A stretch of 64,000 bases of DNA from Fasciolopsis buskii (taxonomy: Eukaryota > Platyhelminthes > Trematoda > Plagiorchiida > Fasciolidae): contig LUCM01006188.1 in NCBI GenBank assembly GCA_008360955.1, forward strand, positions 308,835-372,834. The letters are read 5' to 3'. A program made the position numbers and the translations under genes. Positions 13,232-25,279 of the stretch are shown one piece after another. Under the pieces are notes generated by a model, which worked only from the letters and a program-made list of their open reading frames with translations, did no database searches and was not told the origin of the DNA. The first letter of the stretch is position 1. Every line of letters starts with the position of its first letter.

Positions 13232-14676
13232 GTAAGTCGTTTTGGATCATGCCGCATGCAGCCTTGTGCATGTGACTTCTTTCTAATTACTTTGGACAAT
13301 TTGCCTATTGATACGCGATATAAGTAGTTAGGTCTGTTATCGATTAAAAAGCGACGACGGACGACAAGACCATGGATACTGACATTTGGTGTTCGAAAAT
13401 GAATAGTAGCCTCCAGTAACTAAGCTGGCGTGCATTTATTTTTAACGTGTCAGTCTTCTGATTGATTGGGGATAATCCCCCTCAAAGGCTCCGGAATTTG
13501 ACCAAATAATACTATCGCAAGGAAGCATGTTTTTTTAAGTTGCTCCATGCTCGTTGGTAGACGGAATTAATAGGAATAACCGTGGTCTTGAAAATAAATA
13601 GGTAAATCATAATGACGTGAGGAGTTCAGAACCTAAAAGTCCCTAGTAGATGAGTCAAAGGGACGATCTAGGCTACAATCCTCCCGTATCTTTCGTCAAT
13701 CCGACAGTGGATCTTCAGATACCACGGACGTAAGCACCGAAACAAGGGGGCTTTATGGAGTTAGTAATTAACCACTGCACATAGTCACAATTCGAAGGAG
13801 TGAGTGAGCACGATATTGTCAGACATCGCATGACCACCTGATTTTCTCAATCACTCACAGGCTCGAGATGAGTTTGGCACTTCTGCGATCTATTGCTTCC
13901 TCAACTTTCAAGCCCCACAGCGAAAAATATAACACACGCTAGATTGAAGTAATTCACTGTGAGGAGTGAACGATGCGAAATTTGTGACATACTAGTTGGA
14001 CGAAAAAGTTGACTTTTGGATTCACCAGCGGTAGTAACTGATCAGAGTTTTAATTAATGGAAGGTCGTCAGTCCATTTGGAGTTCCCAGTTAAGGACTAA
14101 ATAGGAAAGTAGGACTCAAGCACCGGATATTTGAGAGGAAAATATAGCGGCCATCTCTGTGCTGAAAATCACTCTTATGATAAGAGGTCTCAATTTGCTG
14201 TTGCTCATCTCGTTATTGTACCAAGCTAACTGAAACCTTGTGTGATTTTGCGACATTCCAAGTTCCTCGAGGACTGCTGCCATATCGCCGCATTAATGCA
14301 GTGACCAATTCATGCTATAAGTTTGGGTCCGCACAGCAACACTCTAATTCCGCGGTTTGTCAAAATTACACATTCAAAGGCCAAGAAAAAAATAGAAGGG
14401 ATTTGCACGGTACTTATGGTTTGTTTAGAACATCGCGCTCCTAGACTTGGCCATTCTTTCCTCTGCGAACAGATTTCACGTGATTGGTCCTGCCCGACCA
14501 CACGCTCTTTTGAAACCGGTTACTGCTTTGTTTGATAACAAATGTAGGTAGACTATCTAGATAATGCCTTCGACGCTTAAATCCCTACCAAAATTGAATT
14601 CGACGTACTACGAGATGCAGTTTTTCTTACAGCTCAATACACAGTTTGTATCACTTACATTTTTCCAAATGGTCAG

Positions 14677-14805
14677 GGGTCATAAATTTGAAAGGAACAC
14701 TGAAAATTTCGCGGTTACATCGAAGCATGAATCAGCGACTGGTTTGTCTGGCCACTAATGGAGTAGAACCAAGCGATAGACGAACAGTGGAGCTTTCGGT
14801 GAGAT
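14677..14805 (+). CDS. lachesin-like Ig-superfamily gene, exon: second half of Ig domain 2
   Basis: The exon is 129 nt, phase 1 to phase 1. The acceptor follows TTTTTCCAAATGGTCAG and the donor is AGAT|GTAAGT. A second possible donor 7 nt upstream (TCG|GTGAGA) would leave phase 0 and break the join to Ig3, so the downstream donor was chosen. The frame reads LKGTLKISRL, then QRLVCLATNGVEPSD, then TVELSVR. These are the E, F and G strands of Ig2, with the F-strand Cys. The usual D-x-G-x-Y before that Cys is not kept (RSMNQRLVC), a clear departure from the family pattern. The split codon T|TC joins to give VRFPPNV, a normal Ig2-to-Ig3 linker. Confidence 0.88.
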
Positions 14806-16988
14806 GTAAGTTATGCCATGGCAGAACTTTTTTCCACTTTCCCTTTCCAAACTAGCAGCAAAATTTTTCGGTTGACAGACGAGACCATCCGCAGTGCAGT
14901 TCGAGTATTTTTGTTGAAAAAATGCTCCAGATATGTATTACACCATTAAGTTCTCATCCTCACTCACCTCCAATCTATGTTGGTTCCGTTTCTGCGCCTT
15001 CATGTCCAAACGCGCACCAAAGCCTAGGTTAAAATCACTAAAATAGGCTTGTACACGATGACTGAATACATAATTATGCACCTTAATGAACAAACCGATG
15101 TGGTAATTGTCCCATGGTTTTCAGCGACGAAGTATTTCAAATAAGGTAAGATACGGGAATGACCCACACCAAGTAAATTTAGTAAAAACTTAACAAACCC
15201 TAAACAGGATATCCTGAGAATGAGCAAGTTGAATAAATGCAGAAGGAATCTGTGCGTGGACTTATGCCACGAGAATCAATATGCTTATAGCGTCTGTAAT
15301 AAGGAGATGTATGGGAGGTAGAATAGTATTAAACAGGACTCCAGGGAATCGCAGAGGAAGACTTGAGGAAGCTAATACAATGATGAATTGTGATAAGATA
15401 TGTACGCTGTCGTCAGGATACAGGTAGGTACCATTTCATATATAGTAGAAGCTCCGTAAATCTTTTAGATCCAGCCCGTATAACTAATTGGCTATAAACT
15501 GGACCTGCAATCTTCCGTCGTGGATTCTCAACCCAATTCCAGCGCGACAGACAAGTAGTGCTGGGATCCTTGACGAGACGAGAAGGGCGTACGTATAGTA
15601 TCTCCATGGACTCAAAGGGTGCCTTGGTTACTGATGCATCATAACATTTCATTTTAACATCAAAATTTGATTGTCATTTCAGCCAGTGATCTTTTAATTT
15701 GGCATTTAAGTCATTTGGAATGGGCAGGGATACTGAACCAATTTTCAAATCTACAACAGCAGTCTATTTTAAAATTGGTTTATCATCCTTGTATGTACAG
15801 TCCTGATTATTTTGATCAGAATCTAGTTGCAAACCATCTTTGGAGTGCATAGGCATAGAGACTTGACAGGAGAACACCTGGAAACGCAATCCAGGGAATG
15901 ATAACGACCAACGTTTACACGCCACTGTACAGGAAATATTAGACAAAGCAGTGTACATGTTTAGTTTCTTATATTAATAACACTTAACCGCCCGTAAAAG
16001 CATCGGCAAACGTTATGGTTACAAGCGAAAGCAAGTACCCGGGAGCCTGGATAATCCTAGCATCCGAAAGAATGCATTTATGGACTTTGCAATTGTTGGA
16101 CTGCAATGTGGCCATCTGTGACTAATCGGAGCACGGCTAATTGTTTGTGTTGACATGTATTGCCAGTCGAAGACGATCAACAAACTAATAACTAGAAGCC
16201 AAATTCTTGAAATGAATGGATGAGTCCATAGCAGGCCAAAACAGATAATCCTCCAGAATGTAGATGTGGCTTAACGCAAACTAGTGACTGGAACCGAATA
16301 TCATGCTAGTCTCGCAATTTGGAAACTTGGTACTCGCCAATGACGCCCAGTTGCATCACAAGCCTTAGCCAACTACTCCATATAAATTCAGGGAGCTCGA
16401 ATCCTAGACTTTTATTTTCGAAGTTCTTCCTAGTTTAAAACTTTACTCTTGCTGAAGTATTGTGCACGATTTAACTCAATTTCTCTGGATCATACTGGAA
16501 TTCTATGAGAATACTAACTGCGAATGTTAGTTAACGAAATACAACCGTCAGGAATAAATCGATTCGAGAGGAACAGATACCTAGGGTTTGGCAAGCAACA
16601 TTTTTCTTACTCTATTCTTGTGAAAAATATACAAAAATGCTTTCGTCATAAAATAAGCAAACAAAGAGTCACTGCAGCAGACGGATGAAGGAAACGGTTG
16701 AACTGGTTGATATGACTTCTTTTAGAACTTTTCTGTGATGAGTGTGAGTTGAAAATAGAATTTGTCCAGCGATGCAATCCCCTGATTTAGTCTGCCAATC
16801 CGGATGTAAAGACCAATGCAGCAAATAGTGAACCATCGTCATGTGATCCAGATATTTTGTCCACTGAAATACGTGTGGGTTGAATGTAAAGGACTTGAAG
16901 TGACCGATATTAGCGAATAGTAAAAGGAGAGGGTAGTGATAGCTTTAGGTCACACAGATCTGCTCTCGTAAGTTATTTTCACAACATA

Positions 16989-16990
16989 CG

Positions 16991-17024
<34 letters not shown>

Positions 17025-17030
17025 CGCACT
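16989..17030 (+). repeat. (CA)n microsatellite
   Basis: About 42 bases of CA dinucleotide with CG interruptions near the right end. It lies in the intron 230 bp upstream of the Ig3 exon. Confidence 0.95.
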
Positions 17031-17259
17031 AACTGCGTGAAAGTCTTCTATTGCGAGTATACGGTTGGAAACGATTGTGTCTGTGTGAAAGACTCTCTTC
17101 TTATATGGTTACACTAAGTTTATGAAGACAGTAATCCGTCACCTTTCATGAACAGAACTCCGGTTTGCTGAGTCTCAAACAAACTCGATCAAATTATCTA
17201 ACCTGATCCGACTTCACGAAATCACTCATATGTCTACTCGTGTTCATCTCATGTTCCAG

Positions 17260-17442
17260 TCCCGCCAAACGTTCGGATGGCTAACAGAATCATCAAACAA
17301 CTGGTTGGTAAGAGCACCGTACTTACGTGTTATGTAACCGCGAATCCATCGGGGACAATTTACTGGTTTTTCAACCATCGAGTAAAAATCGAGGCCTCAA
17401 ACTGTGACATCCTAGCAAACGAGGAAAAGAAATACTGCCTAC
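17260..17442 (+). CDS. lachesin-like Ig-superfamily gene, exon: first half of Ig domain 3
   Basis: The exon is 183 nt, phase 1 to phase 1, bordered by CATGTTCCAG and CTAC|GTAAGT. It reads PPNVRMANRIIKQLVGKS, then TVLTCYVTANPSGTIYWFFN. The B-strand Cys and the YW of the C strand are typical of the third Ig domain of lachesin-type proteins, where family members read 'IYWxR'. It ends within a charged stretch with two extra cysteines (NCDILANEEKKYCL), which could form a second disulfide. The 5' split codon completes VRF|PP with the Ig2 exon. The 3' C joins AG of the next exon to give Gln. Confidence 0.92.
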
Positions 17443-18392
17443 GTAAGTCCTTGACTCTGTTGGTATGGCAAACCTACCAATACAACCAAGCAAGAAAAAA
17501 GCTTACCTCACTAATACACTCACTAACCAGGAAAATTAATGAACTTGAAACAGAAAAGCACCAACTTGCGCACATACACACATGAAAAGCAAGTACAAAC
17601 ATCATTTCTGATTACTTAAAGAAAGGCTGAATTTGCGGTTGCCTTCAAATTCACAAATCTAACAGCAGTAAATGACCTTGAATATTCCGTTTCTCCGAAC
17701 TCGATCAAGGCCGCACTGTTTGTCAAAAAGCGTTTCGACTGACTGAAGAGATAAATGCTTTCAACTTCCCATACCAAAAGTTGTTCGAAGTATCTAATTT
17801 GGTTAAATGCAAGAGTACTTTTACATGATACGTTCAGTGGCACTATTCGAGCAAATTGTTAGTTTTCTACTGAGTCCAAAATACTTTCAAAAGTACAGTT
17901 GATTATTTGCCGCTCTCAGGAAGAGAGGCGCCAACCCAGATCGGGGTTGCGGTGCTCTGATGCTTGTCTGGAGCTCTCAAGACCACCCCGTTCTGTTGGG
18001 CAATTTAACAAGCGGTCCAAAACGGTATTCAGCTTCACCGTCTGCAGGAGCACGTCAGTCAAGGGAGCTGACTTGTGTCACGCCTCTGACCCAGTTAGGC
18101 CAGGCAATGGTGCGATGTCATCGGAGGAATGAACATTGTAAACCGACTGGTAAAGCTACGAACGTGTGCTTTCAATATGCAATCTTAACAGTCAAGTGCT
18201 TTTTTAGGAATATATCCTTGAAAATGTCAAAACGGATGCAGTAACAGCACTGGAATGGAACAACTTGAGCCAGCTTAGTTTCCATTGCTTGACCTGACTA
18301 CCTCGTTCTAACCAGTTCAGCTGCATTGATTCTCGCCTCCATTTTCTCCTACCACATTGCACTCATCTGTTCGCTCAATTCCATCCGCTCAG

Positions 18393-18539
18393 AGGAACAT
18401 CGGCCACCGGTCAATGATGTGCTATCTCCGGTCACATCGAAACTTACCATATTCCGGTTGAACCAAATGGATTTCGGTGATTACATTTGCTCCGTGAACA
18501 CCATTATGGGTGAGGCGTATGGAATAACTACTTTACAAG
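18393..18539 (+). CDS. lachesin-like Ig-superfamily gene, exon: second half of Ig domain 3
   Basis: The exon is 147 nt, phase 1 to phase 1, with acceptor CCATCCGCTCAG and donor ACAAG|GTAAAT. The frame carries VTSKLTIFRLNQMDFGDYIC, then SVNTIMGEAYGITTLQ. The D-x-G-x-Y-x-C motif and the following N-x-x-G-E-A-Y-G-x-T-x-L strand are nearly textbook for the last Ig domain of lachesin and IgLON proteins (family pattern 'DYGxYxCVAxNxLGexxGxIxL'). This is the strongest single piece of evidence for the gene. It begins EHRPPVNDVLSP after the split Gln codon. Confidence 0.95.
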
Positions 18540-20553
18540 GTAAATATTATAAGTGCTGTTCGACAGCACATTCTGTAGTTTAACAGTTAAAAGCTGCATG
18601 TTAATAGCCTTCCCCTTGGGTATGGCGGACTTGCGATAATTTTGACCAAAAGCTTTGACTTTTTCGTATCTCAACAAAACCAGTGGTGATATCGGTCTAT
18701 CAATAGCCAAGATATCTGCGAATTTGCAATTAAAAGTTAGGCAAATGTTAATCGGACTCCGGAATATTCTGAGAATGGACATAGCCAGATAAGGAACGAA
18801 GACTGTTACTGGTTCATTTTGGCCCAGAACTTACTGGGGTAGTATTTCTTGAAGTCAAAATGTGACAAGAATTTATCAAATTCGGTATTTTTGGCTTGTT
18901 AGAGGAGGTTTGCAAAAGGGTTGGAATGTTTAATACGGGACGCCAGTTAAAAGACCACAATGGGTTCCATGGGCAGTGGAAATCAACAGACTGATTGCAT
19001 CTGTTTCAACCACAGTTCATCCCAAGTGGGTCTGGACACAGCCAAAGGAGAAATTTTGAATATTCTTCGCACTTCCCCCAAAAGCGCGTCAATAAATTCA
19101 ACTAAAATCTGTGGAATCTATTCAAAAGAAGAAACAACCTCAGTCACTGGTCCTAATTCTAGGAACCTCTCTAAAATGTGTATAAGTATAATGTTGTCAT
19201 GTTCCATAACCGCTAAGACCAAAAACTCGGGAAAGAGCAGACTGGAAACCTCATAGTCTGAAACTCGAAATGACATGAAACCATATGAGGTCTCAATAGG
19301 TGAGCTCTCGTAACCATCCAGGAGATAATGAATTGCCTCCTACCACCAAGATAGCCGATGCATCTTGGATTCGAACCTCTGATTTTTCGGATGATAAATG
19401 CCATTAGATCATCATAAATGCAACAACTAAGCATGCGACGATACGACCGATTTTATTTGGTCCTATTCTATATACCTTCTTGATCAACGTCAGAGTAGTG
19501 TGTGGGCCCAATGGACGTCAAATTACCACATCCAGCACCAATGTCAAGGCACAAAGTAATTGCTGCGAAATTCATGTGTTCGCATCTATCGATAAGTCAG
19601 TCGAAAATCTAGCATTAGAAAATTATCGATCACCGATGGATTTGTTTAGTCAGCTGCCTATCTAAACAGTCAGCGCTTGCCAAAATAAACCGAGATGTAC
19701 GAATATCTTAAGATTAACAAACGAGATTCTCTCTAGGTTTAGCGGGAAAGAACGGGTGGTACCGAAATGACACTAGTAAGATTGACGATATACGACCCGG
19801 TAATCGAACAGAGTTTATCTTATACAGCAAGACTTCAGAGTACGATTTCACCGGAATTCCTTTGCTCTTTTTTACGAACAGTCTGTGTAGTGAAAATTCT
19901 CCTTACGAAATTGCTCCAAACCGAGGTGGACGTCGACGCGTTTCTCTCATGAATTCAATTCATCACATTTCAGACGGAAAGTACAGCAAAAATTAGTATA
20001 ACACGTTCATTCATCCGAATCAAACATGAACAAATTTGACAACGAGTTGAACACGTTCATCTGCAGAGAACATGTTTTTACAACTCTCAAATAGGAAAAC
20101 CAAACGAAAATAGTCGGACTAGTTAATGTGTTATTAATAAATTTGGCAAGTGCGTGATCATTCGGGAGGGTGAATGGTTTCCCATTCTCTCTTCGCAGGA
20201 GTCACACGGAAATGCTGGGATATCCCGATTGGTTTGCCTGTCCATCTTTTTGTTTTGAGTAAAATAGATCACCTTTACGTAGTGTTCAACTTGCACTCTT
20301 GGGAGTATTTCTACACACTTCCGATAAATGTTACTAAAATATGAAAGCAACTGAATATTTTCTGAACTGTTTTAATCTACTCATTTACTTACTATCATTA
20401 TTTGTTGTTGAATGGTAGCAAACATTATTTGCAGTCTAACCGAGGATGTATAGACCAAAAAAATGGAAATGACAATGTCCTAAAACAGCAAATATCTCAG
20501 TAAAATGAAAAACCACAAGCGAAATCAATTTTTTGTTTATCAATGCATTTCAG
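18540..20553 (+). other. intron of the Ig gene
   Basis: Starts GTAAAT. It contains a minus-strand tRNA-derived SINE-like piece at about 19220-19425 and no recognisable exon. An open segment at 19491-19548 has splice-like borders but the wrong phase. Confidence 0.6.
19220..19425 (-). repeat. tRNA-derived SINE-like element
   Basis: Reading the minus strand from 19425, a box A-like ATGATCTAATGGC is followed about 35 nt later by a perfect box B, GGTTCGAATCC (about 19370-19380), preceded by an AATCAGA block. The spacing fits a tRNA of Arg/Lys type. Downstream is non-tRNA sequence. A functional tRNA is unlikely because no closing acceptor stem is seen. Confidence 0.5.
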
Positions 20554-20598
20554 CTTTCAAAGACACCTTCCAGTTCGACACTCCAGTGTTGAATTCAC
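20554..20598 (+). CDS. lachesin-like Ig-superfamily gene, possible 45-nt cassette exon
   Basis: A 45-nt segment between a good acceptor (ATCAATGCATTTCAG) and a good donor (TTCAC|GTGAGT) reads FKDTFQFDTPVLNS in the frame set by phase-1 neighbours. It is a multiple of three, starts and ends in phase 1, and would add 15 residues to the stalk after Ig3 whether included or skipped. Length, phase and both splice sites agree by position, but the peptide itself carries no family signature. I call it an optional exon. Confidence 0.45.
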
Positions 20599-21853
20599 GT
20601 GAGTTCATGTATACTTTTTTACTACATAACATTATCAAATTTGGTTCTCGATACGGCCACTTTTCTATTATTCTATCCCGTCCGTCACGAATTTCTCTGT
20701 CTGCTTAGTTTGCCTGATGTGCAATCTTAAGAGAGCCAGGTGTTTACAGTCCATTTCCAATTTGTACGCAAATATTCGTACATTGTTATGTCTGCTCCTC
20801 CGAGTTTGAGACCGAGAAGTCCTGGTGCAACTAGTCACTTTGGTCGCTCGTAAATATTGGAGATTTTACGATTCATCCCAGGAATGTCACACTTGGCTTG
20901 GCAAGTGCATGTCGCTTGTTCATGATATTACACTGGTCGTTTTTTACATTTACTAAGTTTCTGCTTTCTGGTTCCATCAGCTTAGAGACTGGAAATTACA
21001 GAACCACTACAATCATATTGTTGCTAGTGATGCTACTCTCCGAAGCGTGGGTTAACCTCCACTCAGAAATCCACTTTGCTGCAGCAAATGAACTTGTCCC
21101 TTTTAGCGCAATTCAAGAACATACGTCATTGCTTCCAGTCTGTTCTTGTTATGCAAAAGGTACTCCTTAAGGCAGTTAGTTGATATCGCTTGATATCTGC
21201 TACGTTGTTGGATGTTTTAGCCGAGAATAGATTCATTGGCTCCGATCATCTGGAGTCCATGATCCCGCTGATATAAGTAGGTTTATACATACATTTATAT
21301 TTGGCGCAGATTCCTGTCATCGGTAATTAAGTGATTTGCTCGCGGTTAATGCTTAAGTGTTACATATGAAATCACTATGCAACCACGGACACAGGATAGC
21401 ACTCGGTCGTCCAAGAAGGAGTTAAAACGGGTTCACCTAGTGGGTTCTGTGACTGCCCCTTCTGTGTGACAATTCGGGTATATACCGATATATGAAAGTC
21501 GCAAGTCAAGGGTAGTTTGATACGAATGACGATACGTCTACCAGAACGATTGGCTAAGAGAATTCAACGGCAGTACACAAGTAAATGAGATATAGTACCA
21601 GACCTAATACCAAATAGGGCTCACTGTCGTTACTACCTGAATCATCTGATTAGTTTACACTCGAATAACAATTTATAACTACAATCTAAACTATTACGAA
21701 ACCATATCATGCGATTTATGTTTCAATCATTGCTGACGCCCAGGAGATCAAATCACGTACATTGGTACATCCGATCAATCATTTCTGCGCACCTCAAATA
21801 AATTTGTATGCATCAGCTCAAACAGATTAATTGTTCTACTTCCACACTATCAG

Positions 21854-21991
21854 CTATAGTTCCGACCTTACCCAGTACAACTCACAGGGAAAACGCACGA
21901 ATAACGGAACCCAGGAAAATTATCCCACCTTCCAGCGCGCACCATTCCGAGCCACGACTATACCTGACGCCGATCACACAATCGTTTTCTA
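21854..21991 (+). CDS. lachesin-like Ig-superfamily gene, exon: Ser/Thr/Pro-rich stalk
   Basis: The exon is 138 nt, phase 1 to phase 1, with acceptor TTCCACACTATCAG and donor TTTTCTA|GTAAGTG. It reads IVPTLPSTTHRENAR, then ITEPRKIIPPSSAHHSEP, then LYLTPITQSFS. The composition is rich in Pro, Ser, Thr and His, as expected for a membrane-proximal stalk carrying O-linked sugars. Phase, splice sites and position between Ig3 and a hydrophobic C-terminal exon support it. There is no sequence homology to cite because stalks of this kind are poorly conserved. Confidence 0.75.
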
Positions 21992-23900
21992 GTAAGTGAA
22001 AAAATGAATTCCCGATACACATGGACTCGTGCCGAACGGATTTTCCATTTCCACTGTCATATTTCTTAATCCCAATTGGAAAGTACGTGGTGATACTGAA
22101 CAAGCCGCGTCAATTATTTCAAACTAGGACCATTAAATCTATTTAACTGCAAAGACGGTCTTAAAAATATTGGAGATCATTTACATTCTGGTTCTTCCAT
22201 TAATATAACAGTAGTTTGGCATCTTTTCTTCGGAAGTATCCTTGTGAACTCTGAAAATAACTCATAGTCTGTTTAGGAATCACCTGAGAAACGAAATATG
22301 ATGTGAAACATCCCTTGAACAAAATAGCAATTGCCGTATTGGCAGCAAATGCTTCCATAATGTCTTTCAGGGAAATTACTCACTTGAAATTCGTTATCGT
22401 ATTTATTATTATCTTCGCTATCCTATGCGAGCCTAAATTCGTAACATAGTGCCTTTTACGCCGTATAGAAAATTAGTCTGAAACTGATTGATATGGTACG
22501 AAAGTAAGCATTATATGCGAGCAGTTAGGAGCTATACCATTTTTGGTAGTACGTGATTCAACGTGACTTTCACATGGCTAACTTGGTAATATCCACGCCA
22601 AAATCATCATTGAAAATCGCTATGTATTGGCTCCATCTGACACGTTCAGAGTGACTGGTTTTGTGCCACATCGATCAAACGGACTGTGCAGAGTAATTCG
22701 GTAGTCATTTTGGAGTAAAGCTGTTTATCACTGCTCGCATTGTTTTAGAATCGTGCACAGGGGTCATTCGTCACTCGTGATTTCATCACTCAGTGACGTA
22801 CGCGGACACTGGTTTATGTGATGTCGACCTTCCTGATATTCTAGGCAGCTTTCCCGGATAATCTAGCCTAAACGATTCCGGACATCTAGCTCTTTATTCC
22901 ACGGTCCTGTTCTTGGTCCAACTAGGTAAAAAAAGGATTGCAAATTGAGTTTGTAAAAAATATCATGCTTTCTCCGTGATGCCACGGAGCTATGCACGGC
23001 TGAGTCGAAATCTGTCAATGAAATGATCCTCTATTCGGTGTGATAACATGGGTGAAAACATCTACACAAGACATTCATACTTTTCAGTAACAATCCGGGT
23101 ACTGGATTTTAACTACGCTTGGGCACCGCGCATACAAAAGTAGACGCCACGAGCCAGAACCAAGCCGGCGACCTTCAGTTTGTCGGGCAGATACTCTGTC
23201 TCTGAGCTACCGTGGACACGAATTTCCGAAGCAGATTACGTGAATATCCAGTGCTGGAGGAACCATTCACTATTCCAGTGACACAAAACTATTAACTTGG
23301 TTTTAATCTCCGTATTTCTTTCGTCAGTATCCTTCGAAGGGAAACGAACAGCAGAAGTGGACCGGATCCAAAGGATTCGATAACTGATCCACGTTTATTT
23401 CAGGGTGGCACGATGAGGCGGGGCAGTTTTATAGAATGTGAAATACACTAAAGTACTATGTTCAAATCTGGGTATTGGCAGTATTTGACAAACCTTTTAC
23501 TTTTACATTTACTGTCCAAAAAGCTCGGTGTATGTATAAGACGTGACTGATCGGACCGCTTATTACTGACAACCGGTTTCCGAATTCCTCCGGGCCTCAC
23601 TTAAGCGAGCACGCAACGTGATTTTTGGTTTAGTCAGACGCGAACTACCCAAAAGTGTGAGCAACAGATTGGCTAGTTTGAACTTCCTGAAGCAAATTGT
23701 TGTTGAACGGCTGTTCTAATTCACTGGGAAATATGCAATTTTCGTTTTTAATGAAGCATTTGTACGAGAAAACTATATCTAGAACAACTTAGGCACATGT
23801 GGCCACAAACAGTCCAACTGAGCACTTTCCTTTAGTCTCTAAAGAAGAAAAAAATGGACGCGGAAACGGTTCTGTCTCTCCTGTTTTCCATTCATTTCAG
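21992..23900 (+). other. intron of the Ig gene
   Basis: Runs from GTAAGTG to CATTCATTTCAG. It contains a minus-strand tRNA-like sequence at about 23145-23216 and no exon candidate that fits the phase. Confidence 0.6.
23145..23216 (-). repeat. tRNA-like sequence (decayed SINE head or tRNA pseudogene)
   Basis: On the minus strand CCACGGTAGCTCAGAGACAG forms an acceptor arm start plus a D-arm (GCTC/GAGT). The 5' CCACG can pair with CGTGG at the far end, and GCCGG/CTGGC can form the T-stem. The T-loop reads CTTGGTT instead of TTCGAAT, so box B is damaged and a working tRNA is unlikely. Confidence 0.45.
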
Positions 23901-24004
23901 CACCCCGAAAACGAACAAGCTCATCGTCTGCCAGTTATCGCAAACTAGCTGATCAATACAGGATCGTATTCTTCACATGTTTCGTATTCTATGTTCCGTT
24001 TTGA
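23901..24004 (+). CDS. lachesin-like Ig-superfamily gene, terminal exon with hydrophobic tail
   Basis: A strong acceptor (CTGTTTTCCATTCATTTCAG) opens a frame that continues phase 1 from the stalk exon: split codon A|CA gives Thr, then PRKRTSSSASYRKLADQYR, then IVFFTCFVFYVPF and TGA at 24002-24004. The protein ends in a hydrophobic run of about 13 residues with no cytoplasmic tail after it. That is the form expected of a GPI-attachment signal, and lachesin and IgLON proteins are GPI-linked. The run is short, so a simple tail anchor or an alternative C-terminus cannot be excluded. With the upstream exons it gives about 342 residues from Ig1 (357 with the cassette). Confidence 0.7.
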
Positions 24005-25279
24005 TCCGAACCATGCTGACAGTTGTCCACTGACCGTAAAGCAATGCCAGTCCTGCGGTCTTTTTCAGATCATCATTCTCTCCTATTGTTTGTCTATTCA
24101 TCTTATTGATCGCACTGACATCCATATTCATTGTGACTGATTTCATCATAAAATTCCCAACTTCTTTTTCTGGAAACGTCATACTTTTTTGCGTTTGTGC
24201 ATGTCATGTTACGAAGACTAAAAAAAGGTAGCAACTGAAGGGAATCCTTGAAAGCTCAAAGAGTTCCGCTTGCTCTGGGCAAACGATATTTTCCGAGTGG
24301 AGTGACCGCAAAGCGGTTTGATACAAATTTCCTTCGCATGCTTGGGGCATGAAAGCTGAGAAGATGGTTCGTTTTTGTTGAAGTAATACCCATGAAGAGA
24401 AACACTTCGACTACCAATGTTGCTGGGACTCTTGACTCATAGCTGTTGTATACAAAGAAACCGGACGGATGAATCTAGCGCGTTTTAATGGTCTTCATCG
24501 GGCCGGCTCAGATGTCATTTAGTTTTATCAAACAACGACAAATCCAATGACTTCAGGTCGGTCAAATCGTATACCATCTATTAGTCAAAATCAATCATGC
24601 ATGGGTTTGTACTAAGTGTAACCAAGTTCTGAGCGTGGGCATTCAGTCCTATCATTTGTCCTGCTCTCCTTTGGTTGGTCAGCTTAGCATGCAATCAGAG
24701 CATTTCGTCATGACAGGGTCCCCACTACTCCCGAGGCGCCGCCCATAGCTACAACCACTCAACACGGCTGTTTCGTTTATTTTTTTTCATAATTGGACGG
24801 TTCATGTAGATCCAAGCAGGTAAGGTCTCATTGGATGGTTGCCTCAATCTCGTGGGCACATTGTTCTTTGATCAGCTCCAGCGACCTCCTCATGCTCCCC
24901 TGAGCTTGTCACAAATCAGACCACTTTTTCTTTATTTCAACTTTAGGGGAATGGTAGGTTCTCGACCCTGATTACGGGCAGGCAGTCGTTCAGAGCTTTT
25001 GCTCGCGCGTCATTCACCTGAGTGCAGCTAGGCCTGTTGGAGGATCCCGTTTCCTAGATAGGTTCCGTCCTCAGCGTCACCGGAACAACTGAAGCAAAGT
25101 TACCTCACATTTTTGGCACCAGCTCAATTTACATTATCTGTTATCCATATGTTCATTGGGCTATTATGACCTGACAAAGTTAAAATGTTCCTCTTTGCGG
25201 AGCTGCCTGTTTGTTACAGGGTCGAAAGATGGAGCTTCGCTCGGGAGTCCATTCAGCGCCGGTAACGCCTGACCGCATA
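24005..25279. other. 3' flank of the Ig gene, nothing recognised
   Basis: Probable 3'UTR and intergenic DNA. No consensus polyadenylation signal was spotted close to the stop. No gene was recognised. Confidence 0.5.

Noticed and set aside
20981..21170. Plus segment after a strong acceptor encoding TTIILLLVMLLSEAWV, a membrane-like stretch
   Set aside because: It requires a phase-2 junction whereas all Ig-gene junctions here are phase 1. The exon at 23901 provides a C-terminus in the correct phase.
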